A DNA stretch of 64,000 bases from CAVSRC01 sp963732845 (GTDB lineage: Bacteria > Pseudomonadota > Alphaproteobacteria > Rhizobiales > Kaistiaceae), in the NCBI GenBank assembly GCA_963732845.1, contig CAVTBE010000005.1, positions 186,001 to 250,000 of the forward strand, read 5' to 3'. Under the pieces are notes generated by a model that did not search any database, had not been told where the DNA came from, and saw only the letters and a list, made by a program, of their open reading frames with translations. The translations under genes were made by a program, and so were the position numbers. Positions 8,735-19,808 of this stretch are shown in pieces. Position 1 is the stretch's first letter; every line of letters starts with the position of its first letter.

Positions 8735-9616
8735 GTGGCGTACGGCGTGCGAAGGCTGGAGAGTGGCGGCGCGTTCAAATACATATTGCTGCTGCCTGCG
8801 GTCATCTGGGTCATCGCGTTCACCTTCGTGCCGCTGCTGGCGGTGCTGCGCTACAGCTTCGCCAACTATGTGCTCGGGCGGGGCATCACCGGCTATGTCG
8901 GCTTCGCCAACTACGTCGACGTTCTGACCTCGGCCCAGTTCTGGCACAGCATCTGGGTCACGGTCATCTATGTGGTGGTGGCGGTGCCGATCGAGCTGGT
9001 GCTCGGCTTCCTCGCCGCGTGGCTGGTCAATCTCAACGCGCCCGGCACGAAGACGTTCCGAACCATCATCGGCTCGCCGCTGTTCACCCTGGAAGTGGCC
9101 ATCGGCTATCTCGGCGTGACCTTCTTCACCGCCCAGGGCGGGCTCATCACCGTGCCGCTTGCCGCGCTCGGCATTCACATCCCGTGGATGTCGACCGCCT
9201 ATGGCGGCATCGCCGGGGCGATCCTGCTCGACATCTGGCGGTGGACTTCGTTCATCTTCATCATCGTGCTGGCCGGCCTCGCCGGCATCCCCAACGAGCT
9301 CTATGACGCGGCGATCCTCGACGCCAAGAGCCATTGGCAGGTGATGTGGCGCCTGGCGGTGCCGCTGGCCTGGCCGGTGACGACGGTCGCCATCCTCCTG
9401 CGCATCGTCGAGTGCCTCAAGGTGTTTGCGATTCCCTTCGCGCTGACCTCCGGCGGGCCAGGCACCAGTACGCAGCCGTTCAGTGCCATGGACTACCTGA
9501 CGACCATCCAGTTCTTCGACTTCGGCAGGGGGTCGGCGATGGCGGTCGTATTCCTGGTCCTGGTCGCGGTGGTCATCACGGTGTTCTTCAACCGCATGCG
9601 CAAAGTGCTGACCTAG
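8735..9616 (+). CDS. ABC transporter permease, MalF type
   Basis: Inner-membrane permease of 293 residues with about six hydrophobic segments. The cytoplasmic EAA-type loop, ELYDAAILDAKSHWQVMWRL, follows the fourth or fifth segment and contacts the ATPase. A GTG start at 8735 is chosen because GGGAGGGGG stands just upstream and the coding frame before it has no other support. It lies between the binding protein and the second permease, ten bases before the latter, in one operon. Confidence 0.9.
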   Translation: MAYGVRRLESGGAFKYILLLPAVIWVIAFTFVPLLAVLRYSFANYVLGRGITGYVGFANYVDVLTSAQFWHSIWVTVIYVVVAVPIELVLGFLAAWLVNLNAPGTKTFRTIIGSPLFTLEVAIGYLGVTFFTAQGGLITVPLAALGIHIPWMSTAYGGIAGAILLDIWRWTSFIFIIVLAGLAGIPNELYDAAILDAKSHWQVMWRLAVPLAWPVTTVAILLRIVECLKVFAIPFALTSGGPGTSTQPFSAMDYLTTIQFFDFGRGSAMAVVFLVLVAVVITVFFNRMRKVLT

Positions 9617-9626
9617 GAGGCAAGGG

Positions 9627-10484
9627 ATGGGCAACATTCTGTGGATCCGCGCCAGCCTGTGGTCCCGCCTGCTGGTCTACGTGCTGCTGATCGCGGCGGC
9701 GACGTTCACCGTGGTGCCGTTCCTGTGGGCCGCGGTCAATTCGGTCAAGACGCTCAGCCAGACGTTCGAGCTCGGCGCCTTCATCCCCTTTCTCGAATTC
9801 CAGCCGACGTTGGATTCCTGGCGCGACGTGTTGTCCGACCCGCAGACGACGAAGGCCTTCGTCAACAGCTGCGTGATCAGCGCCGGCACCACCATCTTCG
9901 CTCTGATCCTCGGGGTTCCCGCCGCCTACAGCCTGGCGCGCTACGAATTCCGCCGCTTCAAGTCGAACGACATCGCCCTGTGGTTCCTGTCGCAGCGCGT
10001 CCTGCCGCCGGCAGTCGTGCTGGTTCCCTTCTACCTGCTGCTCGTCTACCTGCGCCTGATCGACACCTGGATCGGCCTGATCCTGTGTAACTCGACCTTC
10101 AACCTCGCCTTCGTCGTCGTGATCATGCGCGACATCTTCCGCGATGTGAGCATCGAGATCGAGGACGCGGCCAAGGTCGAGGGGGCGACGCCGTGGCAGA
10201 TCTTCTGGATGATCGCCCTGCCGCTGTCGCTTGATGGCCTGGTCGTTTCGTCGGTGCTGGTCTTCGCCTTCACCTGGAACGAGGCGCTCTTCGCCTCGGC
10301 GTTGACCTCGCAGGACGCCAGTCCGTTTTCGGCGCTGGTGCTGGCCGCGCGCTCGACCCGCGGCGTCGATTTCAACACCGCCGGCGTCAACACGATCATC
10401 GGCATCATTCCGCCGGTGATCTTCTATTTCTTCGTGCAGCGCTACCTCGCCCGCGGCCTGTCGTTCGGCGCGGTGAAGGGCTAG
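9627..10484 (+). CDS. ABC transporter permease, MalG type
   Basis: Second membrane subunit of the importer, 285 residues with six predicted membrane helices. The EAA-type loop reads EIEDAAKVEGATPWQIFWMI, with the conserved E-A and G spacing of sugar permeases. AGGAGG precedes the ATG by about six bases. It ends the operon; no metabolic enzyme follows closely that would reveal the transported sugar. Confidence 0.9.
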   Translation: MGNILWIRASLWSRLLVYVLLIAAATFTVVPFLWAAVNSVKTLSQTFELGAFIPFLEFQPTLDSWRDVLSDPQTTKAFVNSCVISAGTTIFALILGVPAAYSLARYEFRRFKSNDIALWFLSQRVLPPAVVLVPFYLLLVYLRLIDTWIGLILCNSTFNLAFVVVIMRDIFRDVSIEIEDAAKVEGATPWQIFWMIALPLSLDGLVVSSVLVFAFTWNEALFASALTSQDASPFSALVLAARSTRGVDFNTAGVNTIIGIIPPVIFYFFVQRYLARGLSFGAVKG

Positions 10485-10678
10485 CAGGCAGGCATTTGCC
10501 GGCAGTGGGTGACGGGCGTTCGGCGCAATGCGGCGATCTGCGCAATGGCAAGCCGCGCCCGCACCGCGACATCCTGAGGCGTGTGTGCTGTGCAGCACGT
10601 GCGCACTGCCACGGGCTCATGCGGGCAGGACAAACCTGCAGGGCATGCGACGTGCCGGCGGCAAGGAGAAGCAACTCC

Positions 10679-11116
10679 ATGCTCAATCGCAGGCTCATCA
10701 TCATGGCGGGCGCCCTGGTCTTTTTCCTGGCCGGCGCGCTCGCCCCGGCGCAAGCGGCCACGGTGGTCGGCGCGTGGGTCGGCCAATACAACGACCCGGC
10801 CAACGGCACGGCCATGCGCGTCGAATACAGCATCATGCCGAACGGTACCTACCAGAAGACCTTCGCCATTCAGCTCGGCATCTCGGGCGGCTACGACTGG
10901 GTCGCCGGGGTGTGGTTCATGGACGACCAGTGGCTGCGCTTCGAGGTGAAGCAGCACTATTCCAGCTCCAGCGGCAACAGCGGCCCGCTGCCCGGAGGCG
11001 AGCTGTGGCGCGTCCAGATGCCCAACGCGAATCTGCTGGTGCTGACCCATTCGCTTTGCGTGCAGCAGCAACTGAACCGGCCGGACTGCGTGTTACGGCT
11101 GAACCGGGCGCAGTAG
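10679..11116 (+). CDS. Hypothetical exported protein
   Basis: A 145-residue protein with a clear signal peptide (MLNRRLIIMAGALVFFLAGA, cleavage near AQA-A). The mature part starts VVGAWVGQY and is rich in tyrosine, tryptophan and short beta-like strands, with two cysteines near the C-terminus (residues about 129 and 137) that could form a disulfide. The G-W-x-G-x-Y opening resembles small lipocalin-like beta barrels, but this is only an impression. AAGGAG lies about ten bases upstream. I do not recognise a family. Confidence 0.7.
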   Translation: MLNRRLIIMAGALVFFLAGALAPAQAATVVGAWVGQYNDPANGTAMRVEYSIMPNGTYQKTFAIQLGISGGYDWVAGVWFMDDQWLRFEVKQHYSSSSGNSGPLPGGELWRVQMPNANLLVLTHSLCVQQQLNRPDCVLRLNRAQ

Positions 11117-11323
11117 ACGCCGGGCCTGCGCTGCGGGACGTAAGGCCACGCGGATCGGGCACGGCCGCGCACTTCGCCAGGCGGTGGCCGCGCCGGTGAA
11201 GAAGGCGCACCCGGACCAATCGCGCAGCGGATTCGTAGCGCGGCCGGTCCCCCCACAGCTCCGTCAATCGCTGGCAACGGCACCGGTTTGGGGCGAGACT
11301 GCGCCCAACACGGAGTCGAATTC

Positions 11324-12271
11324 ATGACCAAGATCGCAGTTGTCGGCGCCGGCCTGATCGGCCGGGCCTGGGCGCTGAGCTTTGCCCGCGCCGGATACGA
11401 TGTGGCGCTGACCGACGCCGCGCCGGGCCAAGTCGAAGCGGCCTTCGCCTTCATCGACAGCGCGCTCGAAGACCTCGCCGGCTTCGACCTCCTGAACGGC
11501 GCCCGCCCGGCGGCGGTGCGCCAGCGCATCGCCGGCACCCCGAACCTAGCCGAAGCGCTGGCCGACGCGGTCTATGTGCAGGAGAACACGCCGGAGGACC
11601 TCGACACGAAACGGGCGGTCTTTGCCGAACTCGACGGACTGGCGCCGGCCGACGCGATCATCGGCAGTTCGGCCTCGGCGCTGCTGCCCTCGGCCTTCAC
11701 CGAGGGACTGACGGGCCGGGCACGCTGCCTCGTCGCCCATCCGATCAACCCGCCCTATCTGGTGCCGGCGGTCGAAATCGTGCCGGCGCCATGGACCGAC
11801 CCGACGGCGGTGGAACGGACGCGGCAGATCATGGCGGGGGCCGGCCATACGCCGATGGTGCTGCGGCACGAGAAGAACGGCTTCATCGTCAACCGGCTGC
11901 AGGGCGCACTGCTGCAGGAGGCGTTCCGGCTGGTCGCCGACGGCGACGCCTCGGTCGAGGACGTGGATGTGGCGATCCGCGACGGGCTGGCGCTGCGCTG
12001 GAGCTTCATGGGGCCGTTCGAGACCATCGACCTCAACGCGCCCGGCGGCGTGCGCGACTACGTGCGGCGCTATCACGGCATCTACGACGAGATATTCGAA
12101 CAGCAGACCCGGCGCGCCGACTGGACGGGCCCGGTCATCGACACGATCGAAACGGAACGGCAGGCGCGCCTCGATCGCAAGGACGTTGCCAGGCGGGCGG
12201 CCTGGCGCGACCGCCGCCTGATGGCGCTGGCCGCCCACAAGCGCGCGGCGCGCGATGAAATCGGAGACTGA
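11324..12271 (+). CDS. 3-hydroxyacyl-CoA dehydrogenase family NAD-dependent oxidoreductase
   Basis: A 315-residue cytoplasmic dehydrogenase. The Rossmann motif GAGLIGRAW lies at the N-terminus, and ENTPEDLDTKRAVFAEL, SSASALLPS and HPINPPYLVPAVEIVP match the lambda-crystallin or L-gulonate 3-dehydrogenase branch rather than long fatty-oxidation enzymes. GGAG lies nine bases before ATG 11324. Likely substrates are L-gulonate, carnitine-like or other short 3-hydroxy acids; the family does not settle which. It is a single-gene unit ending before a strong terminator. Confidence 0.82.
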   Translation: MTKIAVVGAGLIGRAWALSFARAGYDVALTDAAPGQVEAAFAFIDSALEDLAGFDLLNGARPAAVRQRIAGTPNLAEALADAVYVQENTPEDLDTKRAVFAELDGLAPADAIIGSSASALLPSAFTEGLTGRARCLVAHPINPPYLVPAVEIVPAPWTDPTAVERTRQIMAGAGHTPMVLRHEKNGFIVNRLQGALLQEAFRLVADGDASVEDVDVAIRDGLALRWSFMGPFETIDLNAPGGVRDYVRRYHGIYDEIFEQQTRRADWTGPVIDTIETERQARLDRKDVARRAAWRDRRLMALAAHKRAARDEIGD

Positions 12272-12346
12272 CCATGGCGGCCGAGGCGCGCGCAATCCTG
12301 GCGCTCAAGGGTGGCGGCGAGGCTGAGTCCTGGCCCCACTAACAAG

Positions 12347-12374
12347 ACGGCCGCCGGGAGGAAGCGGCGGCCGT
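12347..12374. terminator. GC-rich hairpin downstream of the dehydrogenase gene
   Basis: ACGGCCGCC and GGCGGCCGT form a perfect nine-base-pair stem around a ten-base loop. No T-tract follows, so it may be a transcript-end or processing structure rather than a classical terminator. Confidence 0.45.
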
Positions 12375-12448
12375 AGGGCTCACATGCGGCGCTTTCGTTC
12401 AGTCTTCGGCGGATCCGCGCGTGCGCCTACGCGCCAATCCGTGAAAAG

Positions 12449-12478
12449 AAAGGCCCCGGCCGCGCGGCCGGGGCCTTT
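12449..12478. terminator. Bidirectional intrinsic terminator
   Basis: A perfect 30-base palindrome with AAAGGCCCC at one end and GGGGCCTTT at the other. It lies between the convergent dehydrogenase gene (plus) and RND transporter gene (minus). In either direction a strong GC stem runs into a short T-tract, so it can serve both genes. Confidence 0.8.
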
Positions 12479-12499
12479 CGCTCATGACGCTTGCGCCGG

Positions 12500-15717
<3,218 letters not shown>

Positions 15718-15721
<4 letters not shown>

Positions 15722-16746
15722 GGGACCAACACCTTGTCGCCGGCATTGAGGCCGGTGAGAATCTCGATCAGTTCGGTGCCGTCGCGCTCGAAGGTCTCGC
15801 CGAGGATGACGGCGACGTCGACCGGCGCTTCGCCGGCGCCGGCCAGGCGGATGTAGTCGACGCCGTGGCGGGTGGTCACGGCCGCCCGCGGCACCGCGAG
15901 AACCTGACGGTGCGCGACCGGGACCCAGACGAGAGTCCGCTCGCCGACGAAATAGGTGCCGAGGCCATCGACCTCGACATCGGCGAGCACACGGCCGTCG
16001 GTGATCTCAGGATAGATCTTGACCAGCTTGCCCTTGCGCGCCTTAGCCGGGTCGGGACCGTCGGCGCTGGCCGCTTCGGCCGCGAGCACGCGCTGGCCAA
16101 CCAGAACGGTGCCGCCCTCGGTGATTTCGGTGGCGTGGCGCTCGGGCAGATAGAGGCGCAGGAAGTAGCCGCCACTGGCAACCGTGGCGATCGAATCGCC
16201 AGCCAGGACGACCGAGCCGAGGGTCACCGGCACAGTGATGACGCGGCCGTTCTCGGGAGCGACGGTATCGCCCTCGACGGCCTGCTGGGCGAGCACGTCG
16301 CGCTTGGACTTGGCCGCGGCAAGTTGACTCATGTACACGTCGACTTGCATCTGCGCCTGGTCGAGCTTGGCCTTGGTGGTGGCGCCGGTATCGAACAGGC
16401 GCTGGCCGCGCTCAAGCTCGACGCGGGCGTTCTCCAGCTGCGAGGTGATCGCCTGAATGTCGGCGTCGGCGGCATCGATCTGCAGGGCGATCTTCGGATC
16501 GACGATCTTGGCGATGACCTCGCCCTTGGTGACCTCGGTGCCCTCGGTGACCGTGATCTCGGTGATGGTGCCGCCGATGCGCGTGCGCGCCGGCACGAGG
16601 TGACGGCTCCGCACCTCGCCGAAGACGGCCTTCAACTCCTCGATGCTGGTCGGCGTGACGGTGAACTCGGCGGCTGCCGCGGCGTTTCCGGCAAGCGCGG
16701 CAAGGCAGATGGCGGCCATCGCAAGGACGGCGGGGCGGGCCCTCAT
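15718..16746 (-). CDS. RND periplasmic adaptor (HlyD / membrane fusion protein)
   Basis: A 342-residue periplasmic adaptor with an N-terminal signal (AAICLAALAGNAAAAAE). It shows the expected order: beta-barrel start, lipoyl half (GGTITEITVTEGTEVTKGEV), a helical hairpin rich in alanine and glutamine around residues 90-150, the second lipoyl half (GDTVAPENGRVITVPV) and a membrane-proximal domain. It links the RND pump at 12500-15721 to an outer-membrane channel. The four-base ATGA overlap shows tight coupling with the pump gene. Confidence 0.9.
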
Positions 16747-16813
16747 GGGCAGACTCCAAGTGTCATCGGGCCACCAACCGGCAGCCGGTGAATCTGTGTG
16801 GGGCGGGATAAGC

Positions 16814-17020
16814 TTAGCGGCTGCCGGCGGCGTGCGACTTGAGGCCCATCAAGCGTAGAAAGCTCCTAGCTGGGCAGATGCCGGTAAAAGCCGACTGGAA
16901 CATGTTGAGGCCGACGAAGGCGGTCAGCAGGAACCAGTACGGCGAGAGGAAATAGCCCAGTGCCAGGGACAGCAGAACCAAGGTGCCAGCCACGGCGAAA
17001 ACGGCGCGATCGACGGTCAT
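16814..17020 (-). CDS. DUF2892 family small membrane protein
   Basis: A 68-residue protein with two hydrophobic segments (AVFAVAGTLVLLSLALGYFL and PYWFLLTAFVGLNMFQSAF) followed by TGICPARSFLRLMG. This matches DUF2892, the membrane module also found fused to rhodanese in YgaP-type proteins and often encoded beside sulfide or persulfide response genes. GGAG lies seven bases before the ATG. It is the first gene of the RND operon and is divergent from the ArsR gene. Its single cysteine (ICPAR) is conserved in the family as I recall it. Confidence 0.88.
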   Translation of the reverse strand: MTVDRAVFAVAGTLVLLSLALGYFLSPYWFLLTAFVGLNMFQSAFTGICPARSFLRLMGLKSHAAGSR

Positions 17021-17111
17021 CGTGAACTCCTCAAGAATGATGGACGGCGCCGGCACGCTCCCCCCGAAAACGTCCGAAATTGCTGGGTCGCCCGGCTTTC
17101 GCTTGCATCTA

Positions 17112-17146
17112 ACATTCAAGAAGAATAAATTCAAGATCATGAATGT
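17112..17146. promoter_or_regulatory. Candidate ArsR operator in an AT-rich divergent region
   Basis: This is the only strongly AT-rich patch in the neighbourhood. ATTCAAGA occurs twice (17114-17121 and 17129-17136) with 15-base periodicity. ACATTC (17112-17117) and GAATGT (17141-17146) form an inverted repeat that overlaps the arsR start codon. The position fits autorepression and control of the divergent DUF2892-adaptor-RND operon. Inferred only. Confidence 0.5.
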
Positions 17147-17522
17147 GAAAGACATGATCCCGGCCAGCGACCTTGCCGCCAGCCTGATGCGCAGTTTGTC
17201 GCATCCGCAGCGGCTGCTGGTTCTGTGCGCGCTCGGCAACGGCGAGAAGTCGGTGTCGGAGCTGCGCAGCCTGCTCGGCGGTGTCGAGCAGGTGCCCATG
17301 TCACAGCAGCTCATGCGGCTGAGGGCCGACGGCCTAGTCGAATCGCGGCGCGAGGGAACGACGGTCTACTATCACATCGCCCGGCCGGAGGTTCTGCTGG
17401 TCATCGGGGCGCTGGAGACCGCCTACTGCACCCCGGCGCGAAACCGAAAGGGCGGCAGCGAGCCGCCCTGCCAGGGGCCAGACTGCGCCCCCCCTGCTGC
17501 CTCATCCTCCGGCAAGGCGTAG
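17139..17522 (+). CDS. ArsR family repressor with BigR/SqrR-like cysteine pair
   Basis: A 127-residue winged helix-turn-helix regulator. The segments SLSHPQRLLVLCALGNGEKS and SQQLMRLRADGLVESRREGT are the ArsR DNA-binding core. C30 (in VLCALGNGE) and C97 (in ETAYC) sit 67 residues apart, where BigR and SqrR carry the cysteines that form a tetrasulfide on contact with persulfides. The tail holds two further cysteines (CQGPDC). ATG 17139 is the only start that keeps the family's usual N-terminus. Divergent DUF2892 and RND genes are the likely targets. Sensing chemistry is inferred from cysteine position, not shown. Confidence 0.85.
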   Translation: MNVKDMIPASDLAASLMRSLSHPQRLLVLCALGNGEKSVSELRSLLGGVEQVPMSQQLMRLRADGLVESRREGTTVYYHIARPEVLLVIGALETAYCTPARNRKGGSEPPCQGPDCAPPAASSSGKA

Positions 17523-17542
17523 CCGGGTCGTTCGACCGCGGC

Positions 17543-17705
17543 TCAGCGCAGGCTGAGGATGCGCCCGGGCGCCAGCAGGAAGGGCGGCAGCCAGCCGGCC
17601 AGTTGCTGAACGGCAGGACGTCCGACTTCAGACGAATGCCCAGAACGTCGGCCATGAAGGCGCGGCGGGCGGAGACGCGCGCCCATGCGGCGGTGTGACA
17701 CTTGG
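17543..17705 (-). pseudogene. Truncated, frameshifted copy of the 3' end of the M24 gene
   Basis: About 160 bases, starting at the same stop triplet (17543-17545), repeat the 3' end of the M24 family gene at 18377-18531 with roughly 90% identity. The copy keeps RRAFMADVLGIRL and the ALSLR-type end region, but one base is missing near 17597-17601, so the frame breaks, and nothing upstream of the repeat belongs to the gene. The two copies bracket the secreted protein gene at 17793-18320. This is a duplication remnant with no product expected. Confidence 0.8.
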
Positions 17706-17792
17706 CGTTCGTCTTGATTGATGCTGATGCCAGACGCAACTAATGGTCGCAGTTCTCAATTCACAGGATCGACTGAGAGGAGGCATGCAGTC

Positions 17793-18320
17793 ATGAAGCA
17801 CAGCGTGACGCTTCTATGCGTGATCATTGCCGCCTTGGCATATGCCCAGTCGGCACAAGCGGATGACCGGCGGCTCGTCTACCAGATCGAGGTCACCGAT
17901 CCCGGCTCCAGGAACCAGGGGTGGCATGGGACGCTCTACGATCGAGACGGCGGCCCGATGGTTGTCCCGCCTGGCCGGACGGTGACGAACGGTGCGGGAG
18001 CCTTCGTCAGCGTTCCCTGCACCGTGGCCTTCGTTCCCTGCGGCATGATCTATGCCAACATGATCGACTGGATGACGGAGCCCCACAACGGCAACGTGAT
18101 TATGGATCCCAACGCCTGGGCGTATCGGCTTTACGTGACGGCCGAAGGGTCGAGGAGCGAGGGGTGGCACGGAGAGCTGCTGCATGGCGGTGGCGCGGTC
18201 CCTGCCCAGCCGAACTCCTTTGACGCGCCCATGGGGCCGTTCAGGTGGTACGAGAATCCCTACCGCTGGGGCCGCCATGGTTGGTTCCATGTCTCGTGGC
18301 GCGGAAATGGTTCCGGCTAG
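17793..18320 (+). CDS. Exported protein with two GSRxxGWHGxL repeats
   Basis: A 175-residue protein with a signal peptide (cleavage near SAQA-D). The mature part contains two related units: one around GSRNQGWHGTLYD and one around GSRSEGWHGELLH, about 80 residues apart, each preceded by a short beta-strand with V-T. Two cysteines (VPCTVAFVPCG) lie between them. GGAGG stands about ten bases upstream of the ATG. It lies between the M24 gene and its truncated duplicate. No family is recognised; the repeat suggests a duplicated small beta domain. Confidence 0.7.
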   Translation: MKHSVTLLCVIIAALAYAQSAQADDRRLVYQIEVTDPGSRNQGWHGTLYDRDGGPMVVPPGRTVTNGAGAFVSVPCTVAFVPCGMIYANMIDWMTEPHNGNVIMDPNAWAYRLYVTAEGSRSEGWHGELLHGGGAVPAQPNSFDAPMGPFRWYENPYRWGRHGWFHVSWRGNGSG

Positions 18321-18376
18321 CCAGTAAACGGGCCCACGGCCGCCGCCCTAACTGAATCCGTGCCGGATCGGGCAAT

Positions 18377-19780
18377 TCAGCGCAGGCTGAGGATGCGCCC
18401 GGGCGCCAGCAGGAAGGGCGGCAGCCAGCCCTGGATGTTGCTGAACGGCAGGACGTCCGGCTTCAGACGAATGCCCAGAACGTCGGCCATGAAGGCGCGG
18501 CGGGCGGTGATGCGCGCCCATGCCGCCGGATGACGTTCGGCGAATTCGGCGCGGCCGCGTTCGTCGAGAAGCGCGATGCCGTCCTCGATGTTCGAGGTGA
18601 ACCAGGGCGTGCCGGTCGCCGGGATGATGTCGATCTGGAGCGCCTGGCCGGAGCGCAATGTCTCGGCGCTGCCCGGATAGATCGGCGTGTTCATCCACTC
18701 GTCGAGATGGATCAGGTGGCCGGGATTGAGCCCGACATTGAAGAAGGGGTCGCCGAGATGGCGCTTGACGAGCGCGTCGAGCGTGCCGCCGGAGACGCCG
18801 ATGCCGACGGTCTCGTACCACTCGGCGGCGCAGGCGAAGTACGGCGCCGCCAGCCGCGCCACGTAGTCGCGGATCGCCTCCGGCAGGTCGCCGGCGTCCT
18901 CGGCAACGAAGCCGGCGCGGGAGGTCAAGGCGCCCCAGACACCGTAGGCGGTGGTGAAGGGATCGCCGCGTTCGATTCTGCGGTCGAGCGGGCTGCCGAG
19001 GCCGAGCGAAGCGCGTGGGCCGGCGGACAGCATCAGGTGGCAGCTCAACGGCGCGCCGATCGGTTGCAGCAAGGTCGCCGCCTCCCGCTCGCGCAAGCCC
19101 GGCGCGAGGCCGAAGACGACGCGCTTGACCGCTTCCGAGACATGGACGGCGGCGAACTCGAAGGCGGCAAGCTGGTCGATCTCGTTGACCGCGCGCAGGC
19201 CGGCGCTGGCGTGCATGAACAGCGCCGTAGCATTGACCACCGCACCGCCCTCCCCCACCAGCCGGCGGAGCGTATCGACGATGAAGGCTGGGCTCTCGAT
19301 CCACAGATCCGGATGCGGCGTCTCGTGCGGCCCGTAATATTTCCAGCCGGCGATGCCGACGCGCTGCCCCTTGGCGATGCCGGCCTCGGCCAGGAGATCG
19401 GCGAGCGGCGGCGTCTGCCTGCGTTCCTGACCGAGCAGGCCGAAAGGCGGATAGAGGCGGACGTCGAGGCCAACCGGCGCGGCGCGACCGGCGCCCTGGT
19501 TCTCCGGTCCGGCGAGCAGCATCGCCTCCCTGCCCGGCACAAGGACGAGCAGCGCCTCCTCGAAGCGCGGGTCGAAGCCGGTGGCCCAGGCAAGATTGGC
19601 GAAATGCTCGCGGTCGCCATAGACGACAAGCGCCGACAGCCCCGCCGGCTCGATGCTGCCGATCAGCCGCGCCAGACGTTCGGCATAAAGCGCCGGCGGC
19701 AGGTCCGGGCGGGTCGCGGGGGTTCCGAATTCCGGAAGGTTCGCCTCGATGAGGCGCACGTCACCGGGCGAGCGTGTCAT
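18377..19780 (-). CDS. M24 (pita-bread) family protein with degenerate metal site
   Basis: A 467-residue protein with the two-domain layout of creatinase or Xaa-Pro aminopeptidase relatives: an N-terminal domain (ALVVYGDREHFANLAWATGF) and a C-terminal pita-bread domain. The five metal ligands of active M24 peptidases are only partly present. The expected D-x-G...S-D-x-T-R strand reads TTAYGVWGALTSRAGF. The glutamate of the I-E-P motif is D (LQIDIIPA). A histidine (GHLIHLDE) and the last glutamate (SNIEDGIAL) remain. It may therefore be a non-peptidase. It lies last in an apparent operon, 28 bases after the CRTAC1-like gene. ATG 19780 is the natural start. Confidence 0.75.
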   Translation of the reverse strand: MTRSPGDVRLIEANLPEFGTPATRPDLPPALYAERLARLIGSIEPAGLSALVVYGDREHFANLAWATGFDPRFEEALLVLVPGREAMLLAGPENQGAGRAAPVGLDVRLYPPFGLLGQERRQTPPLADLLAEAGIAKGQRVGIAGWKYYGPHETPHPDLWIESPAFIVDTLRRLVGEGGAVVNATALFMHASAGLRAVNEIDQLAAFEFAAVHVSEAVKRVVFGLAPGLREREAATLLQPIGAPLSCHLMLSAGPRASLGLGSPLDRRIERGDPFTTAYGVWGALTSRAGFVAEDAGDLPEAIRDYVARLAAPYFACAAEWYETVGIGVSGGTLDALVKRHLGDPFFNVGLNPGHLIHLDEWMNTPIYPGSAETLRSGQALQIDIIPATGTPWFTSNIEDGIALLDERGRAEFAERHPAAWARITARRAFMADVLGIRLKPDVLPFSNIQGWLPPFLLAPGRILSLR

Positions 19781-19808
19781 GGCGGTCGGGTTCCAGGCTG
19801 CCGGGCGG

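Noticed and set aside
12274..12342. A 22-codon frame starting two bases after the dehydrogenase stop.
   Set aside because: No ribosome binding site of its own beyond coupling, no hydrophobic or conserved pattern, and it ends before the terminator hairpins. Kept only as a possible remnant.
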